From Phycisphaerales bacterium (lineage in GTDB: Bacteria; Planctomycetota; Phycisphaerae; Phycisphaerales; UBA1924): a stretch of DNA of 64,000 bases. A program made the position numbers and the translations under genes. Positions within the stretch are counted from its first letter, which is position 1. Every line of letters starts with the position of its first letter. Of this stretch, positions 44,188 to 54,472 are shown piece after piece. Below the pieces are notes generated by a model, which was given only the letters and a program-made list of their open reading frames with translations, searched no databases and had not been told where the DNA came from. The stretch covers positions 1-64,000 of the forward strand of contig JAJDDF010000010.1 of the NCBI GenBank assembly GCA_029260455.1, given 5' to 3'.

Positions 44188-45830
44188 GCGCTGAGACACC
44201 ACCAACTGAATCTACCTTGCCCGATCTCGTACCTGTGCGCCGGGCATTGTTGTCTGTAAGTGACAAACGCGGCATCGTGGAATTCGCGCGCGGGCTGCAC
44301 GAGCTTGGCATCGAACTGATCTCGACCGGCGGCACAGCCAAGGCGCTCGAAGATGCAGGCCTACCGGTGATTCGCGTGGAAGAAGTGACCGGTGCGCCGG
44401 AGATGCTTGATGGGCGCGTCAAAACGCTTCACCCGAAGATTCACGCGGGCATTCTCGCACAGCGCACGCCGGAGCACTTGAAGCAGTTGGAAGCGGAAGG
44501 CATCACGCCGATCGATCTGGTGTGCGTGAATCTCTATCCCTTCGAGCAGACGATCGCGAAGGAAGGCGTCACTGAGGAAGAGGCGATCGAGCAGATCGAC
44601 ATCGGCGGGCCGGCGATGCTGCGCGCCGCAGCGAAGAACTATGCGTGGGTGACGGTGGTGAGTGATCCGAGTGCATACGAGTGCACGCTGGTTGAGCTCA
44701 GGGGTCTGAAGTCCCATTCATATTTGAAAGCGCGCCGTGCACTCTCGAGAAGCACGTTCCAGCAATCTGCGGGATACGACTCAGCAATCGCTTCGTACAT
44801 GGCACGAGACATAGGCGAAAGTGGCCGGGCACCGCATTTCGTGGATCTCAAACTGTCATTGCGCAATTGGCTGCGTTATGGCGAGAATCCACACCAACGA
44901 GCGTCATTGAATCTGAAGATGAGCGGCGCGTTCGCGATCGGCGAACTCACCACCAGTTGGGGCCAGATCTCGGGCAAAGAACTGAGCTATAACAATTTCC
45001 TCGATGCTTCAGCGGCGTTGGAATCCGTCATAGATTTGGCGCGTGCTATGCCGAGTTTGTGCCATGCTGCAGTCGTTAAGCACACCAACCCATGCGGAAT
45101 GGGCTCCGCAAGCAAGATCGACGGGGCCATGAGACTCGCGCTGGATGGCGATCCGATGGCCGCCTTTGGCGGCATTCTTGCGTCGTCGTATTCCATCACA
45201 AACGATGTTGCACAAACAATTGTCGACACCGCGAAGTTTCTGGAAGTTGTCTTTGCGCCGTGGTACGCCGAGGATGCCCAACAAATACTTTCAGCCAAGT
45301 GGCCCAATGTTCGCCTGCTTGAAATAGGCGAAGTCGATCTCAGCGCTCCGCCCCATTCCCCCCGCAGAACCATTCGTTCCATCCTGGGTGGCGTGTTGAT
45401 TCAAGATGCTGATGAGCACATCCCCGATCCTGCAACATGGCAACATCGCGCAGGACCAAAGCCGACCGATGAACAACTGCGCGTGGGCGTGCTCGCGGTG
45501 ATCGCCTCAAAGCATCTCACATCGAACGCGATTTCCATCGCCGCGCTCAATGACAATGACCCCATGCTCGTCGGCGGCGGCGCGGGGCAAATGGATCGCG
45601 TGGCAAGCTGCAAGATCGCCATCGAAAAAGCTGGGCCACGTGCGCAAGGCGCAGTCGCAGCATCTGATGCGTTCTTTCCCTTCGATGATGGGCCGAAGTT
45701 GCTCATTGATGCGGGCGTCACCTGCATCATTCACCCGGGCGGCTCGAAGCGCGACGACGATACCTTCAAGCTCTGCGAAGCGCGCGGCGTCACCTGCATC
45801 ACCACAGGCATTCGCCATTTCAGGCATTAG
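44184..45830 (+). CDS. purH: Bifunctional AICAR transformylase / IMP cyclohydrolase PurH
   Basis: 548 aa, slightly longer than usual. It carries out the last two steps of purine synthesis. The N-terminal cyclohydrolase domain has RRALLSVSDKRGIVEFARGL, STGGTAKALEDAGLPVIRVE and MLDGRVKTLHPKIHAGIL. The transformylase domain has AAVVKHTNPCGMGSAS with the catalytic Lys-His, and ends with CIIHPGGSKRDDDTFKLCEA. The GTG start at 44184 overlaps the preceding stop. The protein begins directly before the conserved core, so no alternative start is likely. Confidence 0.97.
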   Translation: MSAETPPTESTLPDLVPVRRALLSVSDKRGIVEFARGLHELGIELISTGGTAKALEDAGLPVIRVEEVTGAPEMLDGRVKTLHPKIHAGILAQRTPEHLKQLEAEGITPIDLVCVNLYPFEQTIAKEGVTEEEAIEQIDIGGPAMLRAAAKNYAWVTVVSDPSAYECTLVELRGLKSHSYLKARRALSRSTFQQSAGYDSAIASYMARDIGESGRAPHFVDLKLSLRNWLRYGENPHQRASLNLKMSGAFAIGELTTSWGQISGKELSYNNFLDASAALESVIDLARAMPSLCHAAVVKHTNPCGMGSASKIDGAMRLALDGDPMAAFGGILASSYSITNDVAQTIVDTAKFLEVVFAPWYAEDAQQILSAKWPNVRLLEIGEVDLSAPPHSPRRTIRSILGGVLIQDADEHIPDPATWQHRAGPKPTDEQLRVGVLAVIASKHLTSNAISIAALNDNDPMLVGGGAGQMDRVASCKIAIEKAGPRAQGAVAASDAFFPFDDGPKLLIDAGVTCIIHPGGSKRDDDTFKLCEARGVTCITTGIRHFRH

Positions 45831-45837
45831 TTCTCAC

Positions 45838-45866
45838 GAGCCGCGACCGTGAGGAAGCGGTCTTTG
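45838..45866. repeat. Dispersed repeat, half of the 1051-1124 palindrome
   Basis: GAGCCGCGACCGTGAGGAAG followed by CGGTCTTT lies 7 nt after the purH stop. It matches one arm of the hairpin at 1051-1124 but lacks the second arm. It shows that the element occurs in more than one intergenic region. Confidence 0.7.
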
Positions 45867-46030
45867 ATCGCGTCTATCGGACGCGCCGGAAATGTCCCAT
45901 ACATTCCAGTTCGCCCCGCCAAACGCCGGAAGCACCAACAAAACGCCTACACCATTGCCTTTGGCGGGTTGCGTCGATACTGTAAGGAAGTCTGCGGTGT
46001 GCCCAACGGCATATCGGAGAGGGATTCACC

Positions 46031-46765
46031 GTGAGCAATCGGCACGCCAAATCGAACGGGCGCCGCCCGAAACGCAACGCCGAGCACTTCGGTCGTGGGG
46101 ATTTCGCCACTCCAGATGGAGCCCTTCCCTTCACGCTAACATCCGGGCTCGATGCCAAAGTGCTGATTTTGAATCGCAATTATCTTGCGATTCGTGTGAC
46201 ATCTGCGCGCCGCGCCTTTGGCATGTTGTTTCGTGATCTTGCAGAAGTGATTCACGTCGACAACGGTCAGTACCTGTCGTACGACTTCGAGACCTGGACT
46301 GAGCTTTCTGCGATGCGCGAAGATTTCGAAGAGGATCATTTTGCCCACCACGACTGGATTCAGGCGGTGCGTTTTGAACTTGCGGTGCCGAAGGTGATTC
46401 GTTTGCTTGGCTATGACCGCCTGCCCCGGCAAACGGTGAAACTCAATCGGCGCAACTTGTTTGCGCGCGATCGCAACCAGTGTCAATACTGCGGGCGTCA
46501 CTTCCCGACCAGCGAGCTTTCGATCGATCATGTGCTGCCGCGCACGCAGGGTGGGGGCGACAGTTGGACGAATCTTGTGTGTGCCTGCGTGCGGTGCAAT
46601 GCGCGCAAGGGCGGCCGCACACCCGAACAGGCGGGGATCGCCCTTGTTCGCAAGCCTCTTCAGCCCAAGCGCAACCCGATGATTTCGCTGCGCTTAGGGC
46701 AGGATCGATATGAGCCGTGGAAGGCCTTTCTTGATAATGCCTACTGGTCTGTGGAGCTGCGGTAG
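46031..46765 (+). CDS. HNH endonuclease domain protein
   Basis: 244 aa. The C-terminal half has a complete HNH zinc-finger nuclease: CQYCGRHFPTSELSIDHVLP near residue 155 (CxxC, then the DH of the first motif), followed by TNLVCACVRCNARKGGRTPE (the N and second CxxC pair). The N-terminal half (about residues 35-135) is not recognised. No restriction, phage or intron context is present; chromosomal stand-alone HNH proteins of this size are frequent in free-living bacteria and of unknown role. The GTG start has a GGAGAGGG site. Confidence 0.88.
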   Translation: MSNRHAKSNGRRPKRNAEHFGRGDFATPDGALPFTLTSGLDAKVLILNRNYLAIRVTSARRAFGMLFRDLAEVIHVDNGQYLSYDFETWTELSAMREDFEEDHFAHHDWIQAVRFELAVPKVIRLLGYDRLPRQTVKLNRRNLFARDRNQCQYCGRHFPTSELSIDHVLPRTQGGGDSWTNLVCACVRCNARKGGRTPEQAGIALVRKPLQPKRNPMISLRLGQDRYEPWKAFLDNAYWSVELR

Positions 46766-46776
46766 GCTGGAAAGCT

Positions 46777-46800
46777 GGCGGGCGAGACGCCCACCCCACC
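46777..46800. repeat. Short palindromic repeat (GGCGGGCGAGACGCCCACC type)
   Basis: A 24-nt element with a GGGCG-aga-CGCCC hairpin lies between the HNH and DUF4097 genes. The same sequence, in either direction, is at 62523-62542 and 63411-63434, and a variant is inside the dihydrouridine synthase gene at 58616-58640. Confidence 0.8.
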
Positions 46801-46850
46801 TAGATTGGGCACACTTGCAACCCGACAAGCAGATTCCCCAATACCAGAGT

Positions 46851-47726
46851 ATGAAATACTTCACACCTGCACTCGCACTGGCCGGTCTGTCCATGTTCAC
46901 CCTTCTCGGAGCAGGCGGGTGCGCCGGGTTTGGACGCCCCACCTACGGCCTAGAACAAACGCTTTCTCCAGCGCATATCTCTGACATGCCCATTCAGGTC
47001 AAGTCGCGCAACGGGACCATCTCTATTCAGTCTCACGCAGGCAGCGCGGTGGAGATCACTGCCCGACTTCGCAGTATGGATGAACAGCGAGTCCACGACG
47101 CTCAGATCAGTGCCGTTCGCGACACCGACGGCACTCTTGCCATTGGAGTCACCTGGCCCGAGGGCAAGCGGCACTCCAATGATGGGTGCTCATTCGACAT
47201 TCTCGTGCCCGATGCCAATGGCGTCAGCGTACGCACCTCGAACGGACGCATTACCCTCGCGGGCCTCTCAGGTGCGCTCGATGCAAGAACCACCAACGGA
47301 CGGATCACCATCTCATCGCACGATGGACCGATCAATGTCAATACTACAAATGGGCGCATTGTCATCACTGATGCAACAAGTGCCGTGGCGGTCGACACGA
47401 CCAACGGTGCTATCAAGGTGTCGCTGACTGATGACAATCCGGGGCCGGTGAATCTTGATACGTCCAATGGACAAGTGACACTCGCAGTCGGGCCCGCATT
47501 CGTTGGCACGCTGAGCGCAGATACATCGAATGGGCGCGTACACTTCGGGCCGTTCCCGGATGGCTACGCCGTGAGCAATCTCTCGGTTTCAAAGTCCGAG
47601 GGCAGTGCGCTCTTTGGGGGACACGCCTCAACCATGGATAGCACCGCGACATTTGGCGACTCGAACGCTGCCGAGTCCATCGTCGATACTTCCAATGGTT
47701 CGGTCACGGTCAAAGGGCGAAGCTGA
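46851..47726 (+). CDS. DUF4097-type lipoprotein with regular S/T-NG strand repeats
   Basis: 291 aa. The signal ends with GAGGC near residue 24. At least seven repeats of about 17-22 residues each begin with T/S-NG-x-I/V: TSNGRITL, TTNGRITI, TTNGRIVI, TTNGAIKV, TSNGQVTL, TSNGRVHF, TSNGSVTV. This predicts a beta-helix with an Asn ladder. The family is of unknown function; some members are proposed to be anti-sigma-like or adhesive, which cannot be judged here. It is a relative of the protein at 16233-17129 but far more regular. Confidence 0.82.
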   Translation: MKYFTPALALAGLSMFTLLGAGGCAGFGRPTYGLEQTLSPAHISDMPIQVKSRNGTISIQSHAGSAVEITARLRSMDEQRVHDAQISAVRDTDGTLAIGVTWPEGKRHSNDGCSFDILVPDANGVSVRTSNGRITLAGLSGALDARTTNGRITISSHDGPINVNTTNGRIVITDATSAVAVDTTNGAIKVSLTDDNPGPVNLDTSNGQVTLAVGPAFVGTLSADTSNGRVHFGPFPDGYAVSNLSVSKSEGSALFGGHASTMDSTATFGDSNAAESIVDTSNGSVTVKGRS

Positions 47727-47760
47727 CGCCTAGTAGTGCGGCACTGCCTACACTGGGTGC

Positions 47761-48888
47761 ATGACTCAGGCATCCGTATCGTCGCATGAACACGCCCTTA
47801 ATTCTGCGCCCTATGCACCTCTCTTTGAGCCTATTTCTATAGGTTCACTGCGCCTGCGCAATCGCATCGCGATGGCACCGATGACGCGCCGATTGACCAA
47901 CGGCACGGTGCCGGGCCAGGCACACGCCACCTATTACGCGCGCTTCGCACAAGGCGGCACGGGCCTGGTCATCACCGAAGGCACGCACATCGATGATGGG
48001 CACTCGGTCGATGCCGACGACACGCCCGCGCTCTTTGGCCCCGAGCACATCGCAAGGTGGAAGCTCGTTACCGATGCTGTGCATCACGCGGGCGGTGCAA
48101 TTGCCTGTCAGCTCTGGCACACGGGTCGGCACGGGCGCGATCCCATCGCGCCTTCTGCAGTGCCAGTGAAGAACGCTGATGGCACGACCAAGCCAGTTCC
48201 TCGCGAAATGACGCGCGATGATATGGATCAGGTGCGCGATGCATTTGCGCACGCTGGGACATGCGCCCAGCATGCAGGCTTTGATGCCATCGAGTTGCAC
48301 GGTGCGCATGGGTATCTCCTCGAAAGCTTCCTCTCGCCAGCAACAAACACGCGCACCGATGACTATGGCGGCACGCTTGCCAACCGCATGCGATATCCAC
48401 TTGAAGTCGTGCGCACGGTGCGCACTGCGGTCGGGCCGAGTTATCCGATCATCTACCGGTTCAGTCAGTGGAAGATCGAAGATTACGCTGCGGCGAGCTT
48501 TGCCAATCCCGATGAGCTTGGCGTCTTCGTGTGTGCCCTGCGCGATGCGGGTGTTGACATTCTCCATGTTTCGACCCGCGATGCGACCGCCCCTGGGTAT
48601 CCCGAGGCTCACCCGACGCGCACGCTTGCCGGGTGGTCGAAGAAGTTGTCGACCCTGCCGACGATTGCCGTTGGGCGGGTCAGCGTGTCGCAGAGCATGG
48701 GTGAAACTGGCGCGATCGCGACGACCGATCCTGCACCCGCAGCAGCACTTATCCGTGATGGTGAAACTGACGTGATCGCGGTGGGGCGCGCATTGATCGC
48801 CAACCCGGACTGGTGCGAACGTGTCCGCGCCGGGAAGTGGCATGATCTTAAGGCGTTTGATAAAGCGATGTTGAAAACGCTTGACTAG
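47761..48888 (+). CDS. NADH:flavin oxidoreductase, old yellow enzyme family
   Basis: 375 aa. An FMN-binding TIM barrel: SLRLRNRIAMAPMTRRLTNG is the first strand, QLWHTGRHG and IELHGAHGYLLESFLSP carry the conserved active-site His and loop, and TDVIAVGRALIANPDW closes the FMN phosphate site. It should reduce activated alkenes such as alpha,beta-unsaturated carbonyls using NAD(P)H. The natural substrate is unknown. It ends in a 4-nt overlap with pdxH on the other strand. Confidence 0.93.
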   Translation: MTQASVSSHEHALNSAPYAPLFEPISIGSLRLRNRIAMAPMTRRLTNGTVPGQAHATYYARFAQGGTGLVITEGTHIDDGHSVDADDTPALFGPEHIARWKLVTDAVHHAGGAIACQLWHTGRHGRDPIAPSAVPVKNADGTTKPVPREMTRDDMDQVRDAFAHAGTCAQHAGFDAIELHGAHGYLLESFLSPATNTRTDDYGGTLANRMRYPLEVVRTVRTAVGPSYPIIYRFSQWKIEDYAAASFANPDELGVFVCALRDAGVDILHVSTRDATAPGYPEAHPTRTLAGWSKKLSTLPTIAVGRVSVSQSMGETGAIATTDPAPAAALIRDGETDVIAVGRALIANPDWCERVRAGKWHDLKAFDKAMLKTLD

Positions 48889-49616
48889 GGCTGCAATCGT
48901 GTCGCGCTCCAGTTACCTGTACTAAACCCGCCATCTTTTGCAGGTGTCAATGTGCGCTCCCAGCGCGCGCGGTCATGCATGCGCGTTGTCTCGCCCACCC
49001 ATAACTCCACCGCAGTTGGCCATAAGCGCCATCCGCCCCAGTGCGGCGGTCTCGGAATCGCATCTGCAGAAACCTCGGCGATATTCAAGATATCTATCCC
49101 AAATCGCTCTGCGGCGCTGAGCACCTGATCAAGCAAATCATCACGCTTCTCGATTGGCTCCGATTGATTGCTCGACCACGCACCCAATTGCTTGACGGCA
49201 TCACGCGATGCAAAATACGCATCCGATTCCACCTCGGGCGAACGCACCGCGATGCACTCAAGGCGCGCCTGACGCTGAAACGCATCCCAGTGAAAGACGA
49301 CGGCGCACTTCGGATTCGCGCTCAGCGCCTGGCTCTTGCGCGAGTTGTAGTTCGTGTAAAAAACTAGATAGCCCGGGTCGGTGACGATGCCCCGGCACAA
49401 GACGATCCGGGCCGAGGGCGTGCCATCTGCGTCTACCGTCGCGACTGTGATGGCGTCCGGGTTGGCTGTGGCCCGTGCTGCACGGCCAGCCTCAAACCAC
49501 GATTTCAGAGTCGGGAAAGGGTCTGTGGGCAGGCAATCCGGCAATCCTGCCAGTTCACCAGGGGTAACGGGTTGGGGCTGCAAATCGGATTTTTGGTGTG
49601 CAGCATCGTAGGACAT
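48885..49616 (-). CDS. pdxH: Pyridoxamine 5'-phosphate oxidase
   Basis: 243 aa. It oxidises pyridoxine or pyridoxamine phosphate to pyridoxal phosphate with FMN. Family blocks: DAITVATVDADGTPSARIVL, LVFYTNYNSRKSQALSANPK, VFHWDAFQRQARLECIAVRS, and the C-terminal signature RPPHWGGWRLWPTAVELWVG. The ATG at 49616 is preferred because upstream residues are unlike the family. The gene shares a 107-nt divergent region with dnaB and overlaps the old yellow enzyme stop. Confidence 0.95.
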   Translation of the reverse strand: MSYDAAHQKSDLQPQPVTPGELAGLPDCLPTDPFPTLKSWFEAGRAARATANPDAITVATVDADGTPSARIVLCRGIVTDPGYLVFYTNYNSRKSQALSANPKCAVVFHWDAFQRQARLECIAVRSPEVESDAYFASRDAVKQLGAWSSNQSEPIEKRDDLLDQVLSAAERFGIDILNIAEVSADAIPRPPHWGGWRLWPTAVELWVGETTRMHDRARWERTLTPAKDGGFSTGNWSATRLQP

Positions 49617-49723
49617 TGGGATAACGATAGCTTGTTGATATCCTGTTGTCTGCAACCCAATATCGCCACAGGAGGGTGATCGGCCCACAGAATGGGAAAT
49701 CGAACAAAGGGAGCTTGACAAGG

Positions 49724-51334
49724 ATGTCGACTGAGGCGCACGGACAGCGCAATAACAACTCTCAGAACGGACGAGCAAAGCGCGCGCCGTTCAATGCGGC
49801 TCAGGTCGACTTGCAGGAATTGTTCGGACGCCTTCCCCCGGAAGCACGACAAGCTGAAATGAGCTTGTTGGGTTCAATGATCTTGGACTTTGGTGTCATA
49901 AGTGATGTCTTAGGGATTATTCCGTCTGCAGATGCATTTCAAGTTGAAGCACATCGTGCCGTGTTCAATGCACTCCTTGAATTATTCAAACACGGCGATA
50001 CAGGCGACCTTACTCTACTTTCTCAAGCATTGGCCGATCGTGAAGAGTTAGACAATGTCGGAGGTGTCGAATACCTATTGACACTTGCTCGCGCTGTTCC
50101 AAGTGCTTCCAATGCTCCCCGCTATGCTCGAATCGTTCGAGAAAAATGGCAACTACGTCGCCTAATCGATGCGGCAGGACAAATCGTCTTCGAAGCCTAT
50201 AACGAGGGGCAGGTGAGCCCGCGCGAAGTACTTGACAAAGCCGAAGCACTGGTCTTCGAGATCGCCGAAGACGCAGAGTCGATGGACGATGTCACGCTTT
50301 CTCAACTGCTTCAACAAGCCATGGACACGATCATGGCCAATGAAGGTCGTCTGGTCACGGGTTTGTCGACCGGCTTCCATGATCTGGATGAAATGACATC
50401 GGGGTTGCAGCCGGGCGAACTTGCGATCATCGCGGCCCGCCCCTCGATGGGCAAGACAGCGCTCGCACTGAATCTTGCAGAGCAGATCGCCTTTGGCGGA
50501 CATCGGCACACGCCTGGTTCAACCGACCCGCGTGCATCAATCGCGTTCTTTTCCCTTGAAATGTCAATGCAAGCGGTCACCCAGCGTTTGCTTTCAAGTC
50601 ATTCGCGCGTCGATTCACACCTCATCCGCACGAACAGACTTTCCAAACAGCATTATCACGACCTGCAGCGTTCCTGCGGCACCCTTGCGGAAGCCCCGAT
50701 TCATGTCGTCGACACGCCGGGCCTCACGATTATGCAGTTGCGCGCCAAGGCCCGCCGCCTTGTGAAGCAGCAGAAAATTCAATGCATCATCATCGACTAC
50801 CTTCAATTGATGAGCGCACCGCAGGCTGCGCGTGAAGGGCGTCAGCAGGAAGTGTCGGTCATTTCGCGCCAGATCAAGGCGCTGGCGCGCGACCTCAAGT
50901 TGCCGATCATCTGCCTTGCCCAACTTAATCGCGGCGCCGAACAGCGCGAAGGGCATCGCCCGCGCATGGCGGACCTGCGCGAATCGGGTTCGATCGAACA
51001 GGACGCAGACGTTGTGGCGCTTCTACACCGTGAGGAGTATTACCACACAGGCGATACTGATTGGGTACGCGAAAACCCTGAAAAAATAGGTGCCGCTGAA
51101 CTCATCATCGCCAAGCAGCGCAATGGTCCGACAGGAAACGTCGAACTCAGCTGGGATGCAAATGTTACTCGCTTTGGCTCAAAAGCCAGTTATGGTTCGT
51201 CGACACCGCGCGCCGCGTCATACGTTGAACCATCGCCCGGCCAATCTGCGAGCAGCTTTTCAAGCCGGCCTCGCACAGGCCCCGAACCCGACCACCGCGA
51301 TGGCGGCGGGCCCACAAGCGATCTCCCGATCTAA
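49724..51334 (+). CDS. dnaB: Replicative DNA helicase DnaB
   Basis: 536 aa. The N-terminal helical domain (PPEARQAEMSLLGSMILDFG, about residues 38-150) and the RecA-like helicase domain are complete. GELAIIAARPSMGKTALALN is the Walker A loop, IIDYLQLMSAPQ is Walker B, and LNRGAEQREGHRPRMADLRE followed by GSIEQDADVV are the H3/H4 regions. It forms a hexameric ring that unwinds the fork. No intein is present. The C-terminus is a 50-residue Ser/Pro-rich tail absent from most relatives. The ATG at 49724 was chosen as the first one after a GGGAGC run; an earlier ATG at 49646 would add unlike residues. Confidence 0.95.
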   Translation: MSTEAHGQRNNNSQNGRAKRAPFNAAQVDLQELFGRLPPEARQAEMSLLGSMILDFGVISDVLGIIPSADAFQVEAHRAVFNALLELFKHGDTGDLTLLSQALADREELDNVGGVEYLLTLARAVPSASNAPRYARIVREKWQLRRLIDAAGQIVFEAYNEGQVSPREVLDKAEALVFEIAEDAESMDDVTLSQLLQQAMDTIMANEGRLVTGLSTGFHDLDEMTSGLQPGELAIIAARPSMGKTALALNLAEQIAFGGHRHTPGSTDPRASIAFFSLEMSMQAVTQRLLSSHSRVDSHLIRTNRLSKQHYHDLQRSCGTLAEAPIHVVDTPGLTIMQLRAKARRLVKQQKIQCIIIDYLQLMSAPQAAREGRQQEVSVISRQIKALARDLKLPIICLAQLNRGAEQREGHRPRMADLRESGSIEQDADVVALLHREEYYHTGDTDWVRENPEKIGAAELIIAKQRNGPTGNVELSWDANVTRFGSKASYGSSTPRAASYVEPSPGQSASSFSSRPRTGPEPDHRDGGGPTSDLPI

Positions 51335-51350
51335 GATTGCAGGCGGCGCA

Positions 51351-51794
51351 CTATTCCACCGTAACTTCGGTCGTCACTGAGTTTGCAATGAAACACATTT
51401 CGTGCGCTTTGTGGTGTAACTCTGCCATCTTTTCTGTTGATGGCTCAGCGTTGGAAGCAAATGTAACCCGTGGGCGAAGTACAACGCGCTGCATGGCATG
51501 ACGCCCATCCTCACGCTTCCCGAGCTGCCCTGTTGCTTCATCGCGATAGCTGTCCACAATGAAATTGTGTTTGGCGCACAGGGCAAGAAATGTGAGCATG
51601 TGGCAACTCGATAACGATGCGACAAACGCTTCTTCGGGATCAATGAGTGCAGGGTCGCCGCCGTAGCCTGGGGCCGCGGTTGCCTGCATGGTTGCGCCGC
51701 CTGAAAATCGCCATGTGTGCTCGCGGTTGTATGTGGCGTGTGTAAAATCTGCTGACGTTCGTGTCCACTCGGTGGTTGCAGCATGTTCTGACAT
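51351..51794 (-). CDS. OsmC-family peroxiredoxin
   Basis: 147 aa. The two catalytic cysteines are in the conserved settings SLSSCHMLTFLALC near residue 64 and AHEMCFIANS near residue 131. OsmC/Ohr proteins reduce organic hydroperoxides. The distinction between OsmC and the OsmC-like YhfA/SACOL type is not certain; the N-terminal GDPALIDPEEAFVASLSSCH block favours OsmC-like. It is convergent with dnaB, 16 nt apart. Confidence 0.9.
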   Translation of the reverse strand: MSEHAATTEWTRTSADFTHATYNREHTWRFSGGATMQATAAPGYGGDPALIDPEEAFVASLSSCHMLTFLALCAKHNFIVDSYRDEATGQLGKREDGRHAMQRVVLRPRVTFASNAEPSTEKMAELHHKAHEMCFIANSVTTEVTVE

Positions 51795-51916
51795 TGGTGC
51801 GCCTCCTGAATCAGCGGGTCATTCCGCCTTGCCATTCTAGGGTCTTCGAGCGCATGAAAAAACCGCGGCGGATCAACCGGCGCGGTTTGAAATCAATATG
51901 CAGATTATCCGGTCGA

Positions 51917-54472
51917 TCAGGTCGAACCAGCACCCTTGGCGGGCTCAACGTGCGCCTCACCATCGCTTTGCGACGGCTCATCCTTCTTCTTTGACTTGTC
52001 GAGCGCCGGATCGTACGACATATCAAAGGTCAGTTCGTCAGCCTCATCCTTGTGCGTAACCATGATCCGATTCTTCTCTTCGAACTTGCCTGAAAGCAGC
52101 GCTTCCGACATCGGATCTTCGATATAGGTACTGATCGCACGACGCAGCGGACGGGCACCATAATCCGGGTTGTAACCCTTTTCGATCAGGAAGTCCTTGG
52201 CTTTCTTATCAAGCTCAAGTGTCCATCCCTGTTCGCCAAGTCGCGTGACAAGCTTCTCCGTCTCGTATTTCACGATGACTTCAAGGTCCTCCTTGGTCAG
52301 CGGACGGAAGACGATCACATCATCAAGACGGTTCAGGAACTCGGGGCGGAAGTGGCGCTCCACTTCTTTATCAAGCACTGACTTGATCTGCTCATACGTT
52401 GAGTGTTCGTCTCGCTTGGAGAAACCAAACCCGCCTCCACCCTTGATGAGATCCGCACCGATATTGCTCGTCATGATGATGACGGTGTTACGGAAATCAA
52501 CATTGCGACCGAATGAATCAACAAGTCGTCCCTCTTCCATGATCTGGAGGAGCATGTTGAAGACATCCGGATGCGCCTTTTCGATTTCATCAAACAGTAC
52601 GACTGAATATGGACGCCGGCGCACGCGCTCGGTCAGTTGACCGCCCTCTTCATAGCCAACATACCCGGGAGGGGCGCCGACCAGACGCGACACGTTGTGC
52701 TTCTCCATGTAATCCGACATGTCAAGATGAATCAGTGCATCTTCATCACCAAACATGAAGTCCGCAATCGCCTTGGAAAGCAGGGTCTTGCCGACACCTG
52801 AGGGGCCAACGAAGATGAAACTGCCCATCGGGCGCTTCGGGTCCTTGAGCCCTGCGCGAGCGCGGCGAATCGCCTTGGAAATGCGTTCGATGGCCTCGTT
52901 TTGCGAGACCACTTTCTTGTGCAGTTCGTCTTCAAGCTGCAAGAGACGCTGGGCTTCTTCGCGCTCTAGACGAGTCAACGGCACGCCGGTCATCTTGGAG
53001 ACAACTTCCGCGATGACCTCTTCATCAACAACGCCGCCAACTTCCTTGGCCTTCTCACGCCACTCCTGCTGCGTTTGTTCTTTCTTCTTGCGAAGCTGCT
53101 CTGCCTGATCGCGCAGTTCTGCCGCCTTTTCGTAGTCAGCGTCCTTGACCGCCTCATCCTTAGCAACAGACAAACGCTCGATCTCGCCTTCAAGATCAGC
53201 AAGATCCGGCGGCTTGCGCATGGTCTTCAGACGCACCCGCGCCCCAGCTTCATCAATCACATCGATCGACTTGTCCGGCTGAACGCGCCCGGTGATATAC
53301 CGAGCTGAAAGCTCCACCGCAGCCTCAACTGCACAATCGGTGATCTGCACGCGATGGTGCTGTTCATAGCGATCGCGCAGACCCTTCAAGATCAGAACGG
53401 TCTGTTCCTTGTTGGGCGGGTCAACTGTGATTGACTGGAACCGGCGTGCAAGGGCCGCATCCTTCTCGATGTACTTGCGATATTCATCAAAAGTCGTTGC
53501 GCCAATGCACTGAATTTCACCACGTGCAAGCGCTGGCTTCAACACATTCGAAGCATCAATCGCGCCCTCTGCGCCGCCCGCACCCACAAGCGTGTGCAAT
53601 TCGTCGATGAACAAAATCAAGTTCTGCGCCCGGCGGACCTCATTCATCACCGCCTTGATGCGCTCTTCGAACTGCCCGCGATATTTTGTGCCCGCGACCA
53701 TCATCGCAAGGTCGAGTACGACAAGACGCCGATCGTGCAGCAAATCCGGTACTTCCTGATTCACGATGGATTGCGCAAGACCTTCGACAATCGCCGTCTT
53801 ACCCACGCCCGCTTCACCAAGCAGCACCGGGTTGTTCTTCGTGCGCCGGCACAAGACCTGGATCACTCGCTCAATTTCGCGCTCGCGTCCGATGACAGGA
53901 TCAAGCGTGCCGGCCTTTGCCAACTCTGTCAGGTCGCGCCCAAATGAATCCAGCGCCGGGGTCTTTGATTTCGAACTGCCGCGCGGCCCACCTTCGCTGC
54001 CGCCGCCTGACATTTCGGGCTCGTCCTTGTCCATGCCCGCACCGAGCAAGTTGAGCACTTCCTCGCGCACTTCTTCGAGCTTCAGGCCAAGGTTCATCAA
54101 GACCTGTGCGGCGACACCATCGTGTTCGCGCAGCAGCCCAAGCAGCAAGTGCTCCGTGCCAACGTAATTGTGATTCAGATTGCGCGCCTCTTCGATCGCA
54201 TATTCGATCACCTTCTTGGCGCGCGGTGTCTGCGGCAGCTTGCCCATCGTGACCATGTCCGGCCCCGAATGCACAAGCTTCTCAACTTCCAGACGCACCT
54301 TGCGCAGATCGACACCGAGCGACTTGAGCACATTCGCGCCCACGCCCGAGCCTTCCTTGACGAGACCGAGCAGGATGTGCTCTGTACCGATGTACTCGTG
54401 GTTGAAACGCTGGGCTTCCTGATTCGCAAGGGCCATCACCTTGCGAGCACGATCTGTGAATCGCTCAAACAT
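51917..54472 (-). CDS. clpC: ATP-dependent Clp protease ATPase subunit ClpC
   Basis: 851 aa. Two N-terminal Clp repeats ([40 protein letters not shown]), a first AAA+ domain with [16 protein letters not shown], a UVR/middle segment ([20 protein letters not shown]) and a second AAA+ domain with [15 protein letters not shown] identify ClpC rather than ClpA or ClpB. It unfolds proteins and feeds them to ClpP. The ATG at 54472 follows AGGAGAAGGAG. A palindrome directly upstream (54486-54510) could be a regulatory site. clpP is not in the window. Confidence 0.96.
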   Translation of the reverse strand: MFERFTDRARKVMALANQEAQRFNHEYIGTEHILLGLVKEGSGVGANVLKSLGVDLRKVRLEVEKLVHSGPDMVTMGKLPQTPRAKKVIEYAIEEARNLNHNYVGTEHLLLGLLREHDGVAAQVLMNLGLKLEEVREEVLNLLGAGMDKDEPEMSGGGSEGGPRGSSKSKTPALDSFGRDLTELAKAGTLDPVIGREREIERVIQVLCRRTKNNPVLLGEAGVGKTAIVEGLAQSIVNQEVPDLLHDRRLVVLDLAMMVAGTKYRGQFEERIKAVMNEVRRAQNLILFIDELHTLVGAGGAEGAIDASNVLKPALARGEIQCIGATTFDEYRKYIEKDAALARRFQSITVDPPNKEQTVLILKGLRDRYEQHHRVQITDCAVEAAVELSARYITGRVQPDKSIDVIDEAGARVRLKTMRKPPDLADLEGEIERLSVAKDEAVKDADYEKAAELRDQAEQLRKKKEQTQQEWREKAKEVGGVVDEEVIAEVVSKMTGVPLTRLEREEAQRLLQLEDELHKKVVSQNEAIERISKAIRRARAGLKDPKRPMGSFIFVGPSGVGKTLLSKAIADFMFGDEDALIHLDMSDYMEKHNVSRLVGAPPGYVGYEEGGQLTERVRRRPYSVVLFDEIEKAHPDVFNMLLQIMEEGRLVDSFGRNVDFRNTVIIMTSNIGADLIKGGGGFGFSKRDEHSTYEQIKSVLDKEVERHFRPEFLNRLDDVIVFRPLTKEDLEVIVKYETEKLVTRLGEQGWTLELDKKAKDFLIEKGYNPDYGARPLRRAISTYIEDPMSEALLSGKFEEKNRIMVTHKDEADELTFDMSYDPALDKSKKKDEPSQSDGEAHVEPAKGAGST

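Noticed and set aside
46031-46765. HNH protein as part of a restriction or mobile intron system
   Set aside because: No methyltransferase, intron or phage genes are adjacent, and the neighbours are purH and a lipoprotein gene.
48885-48888. Overlapping stop codons of the old yellow enzyme and pdxH genes as a regulatory feature
   Set aside because: A 4-nt convergent overlap at a CTAG is common in compact genomes and needs no special explanation.
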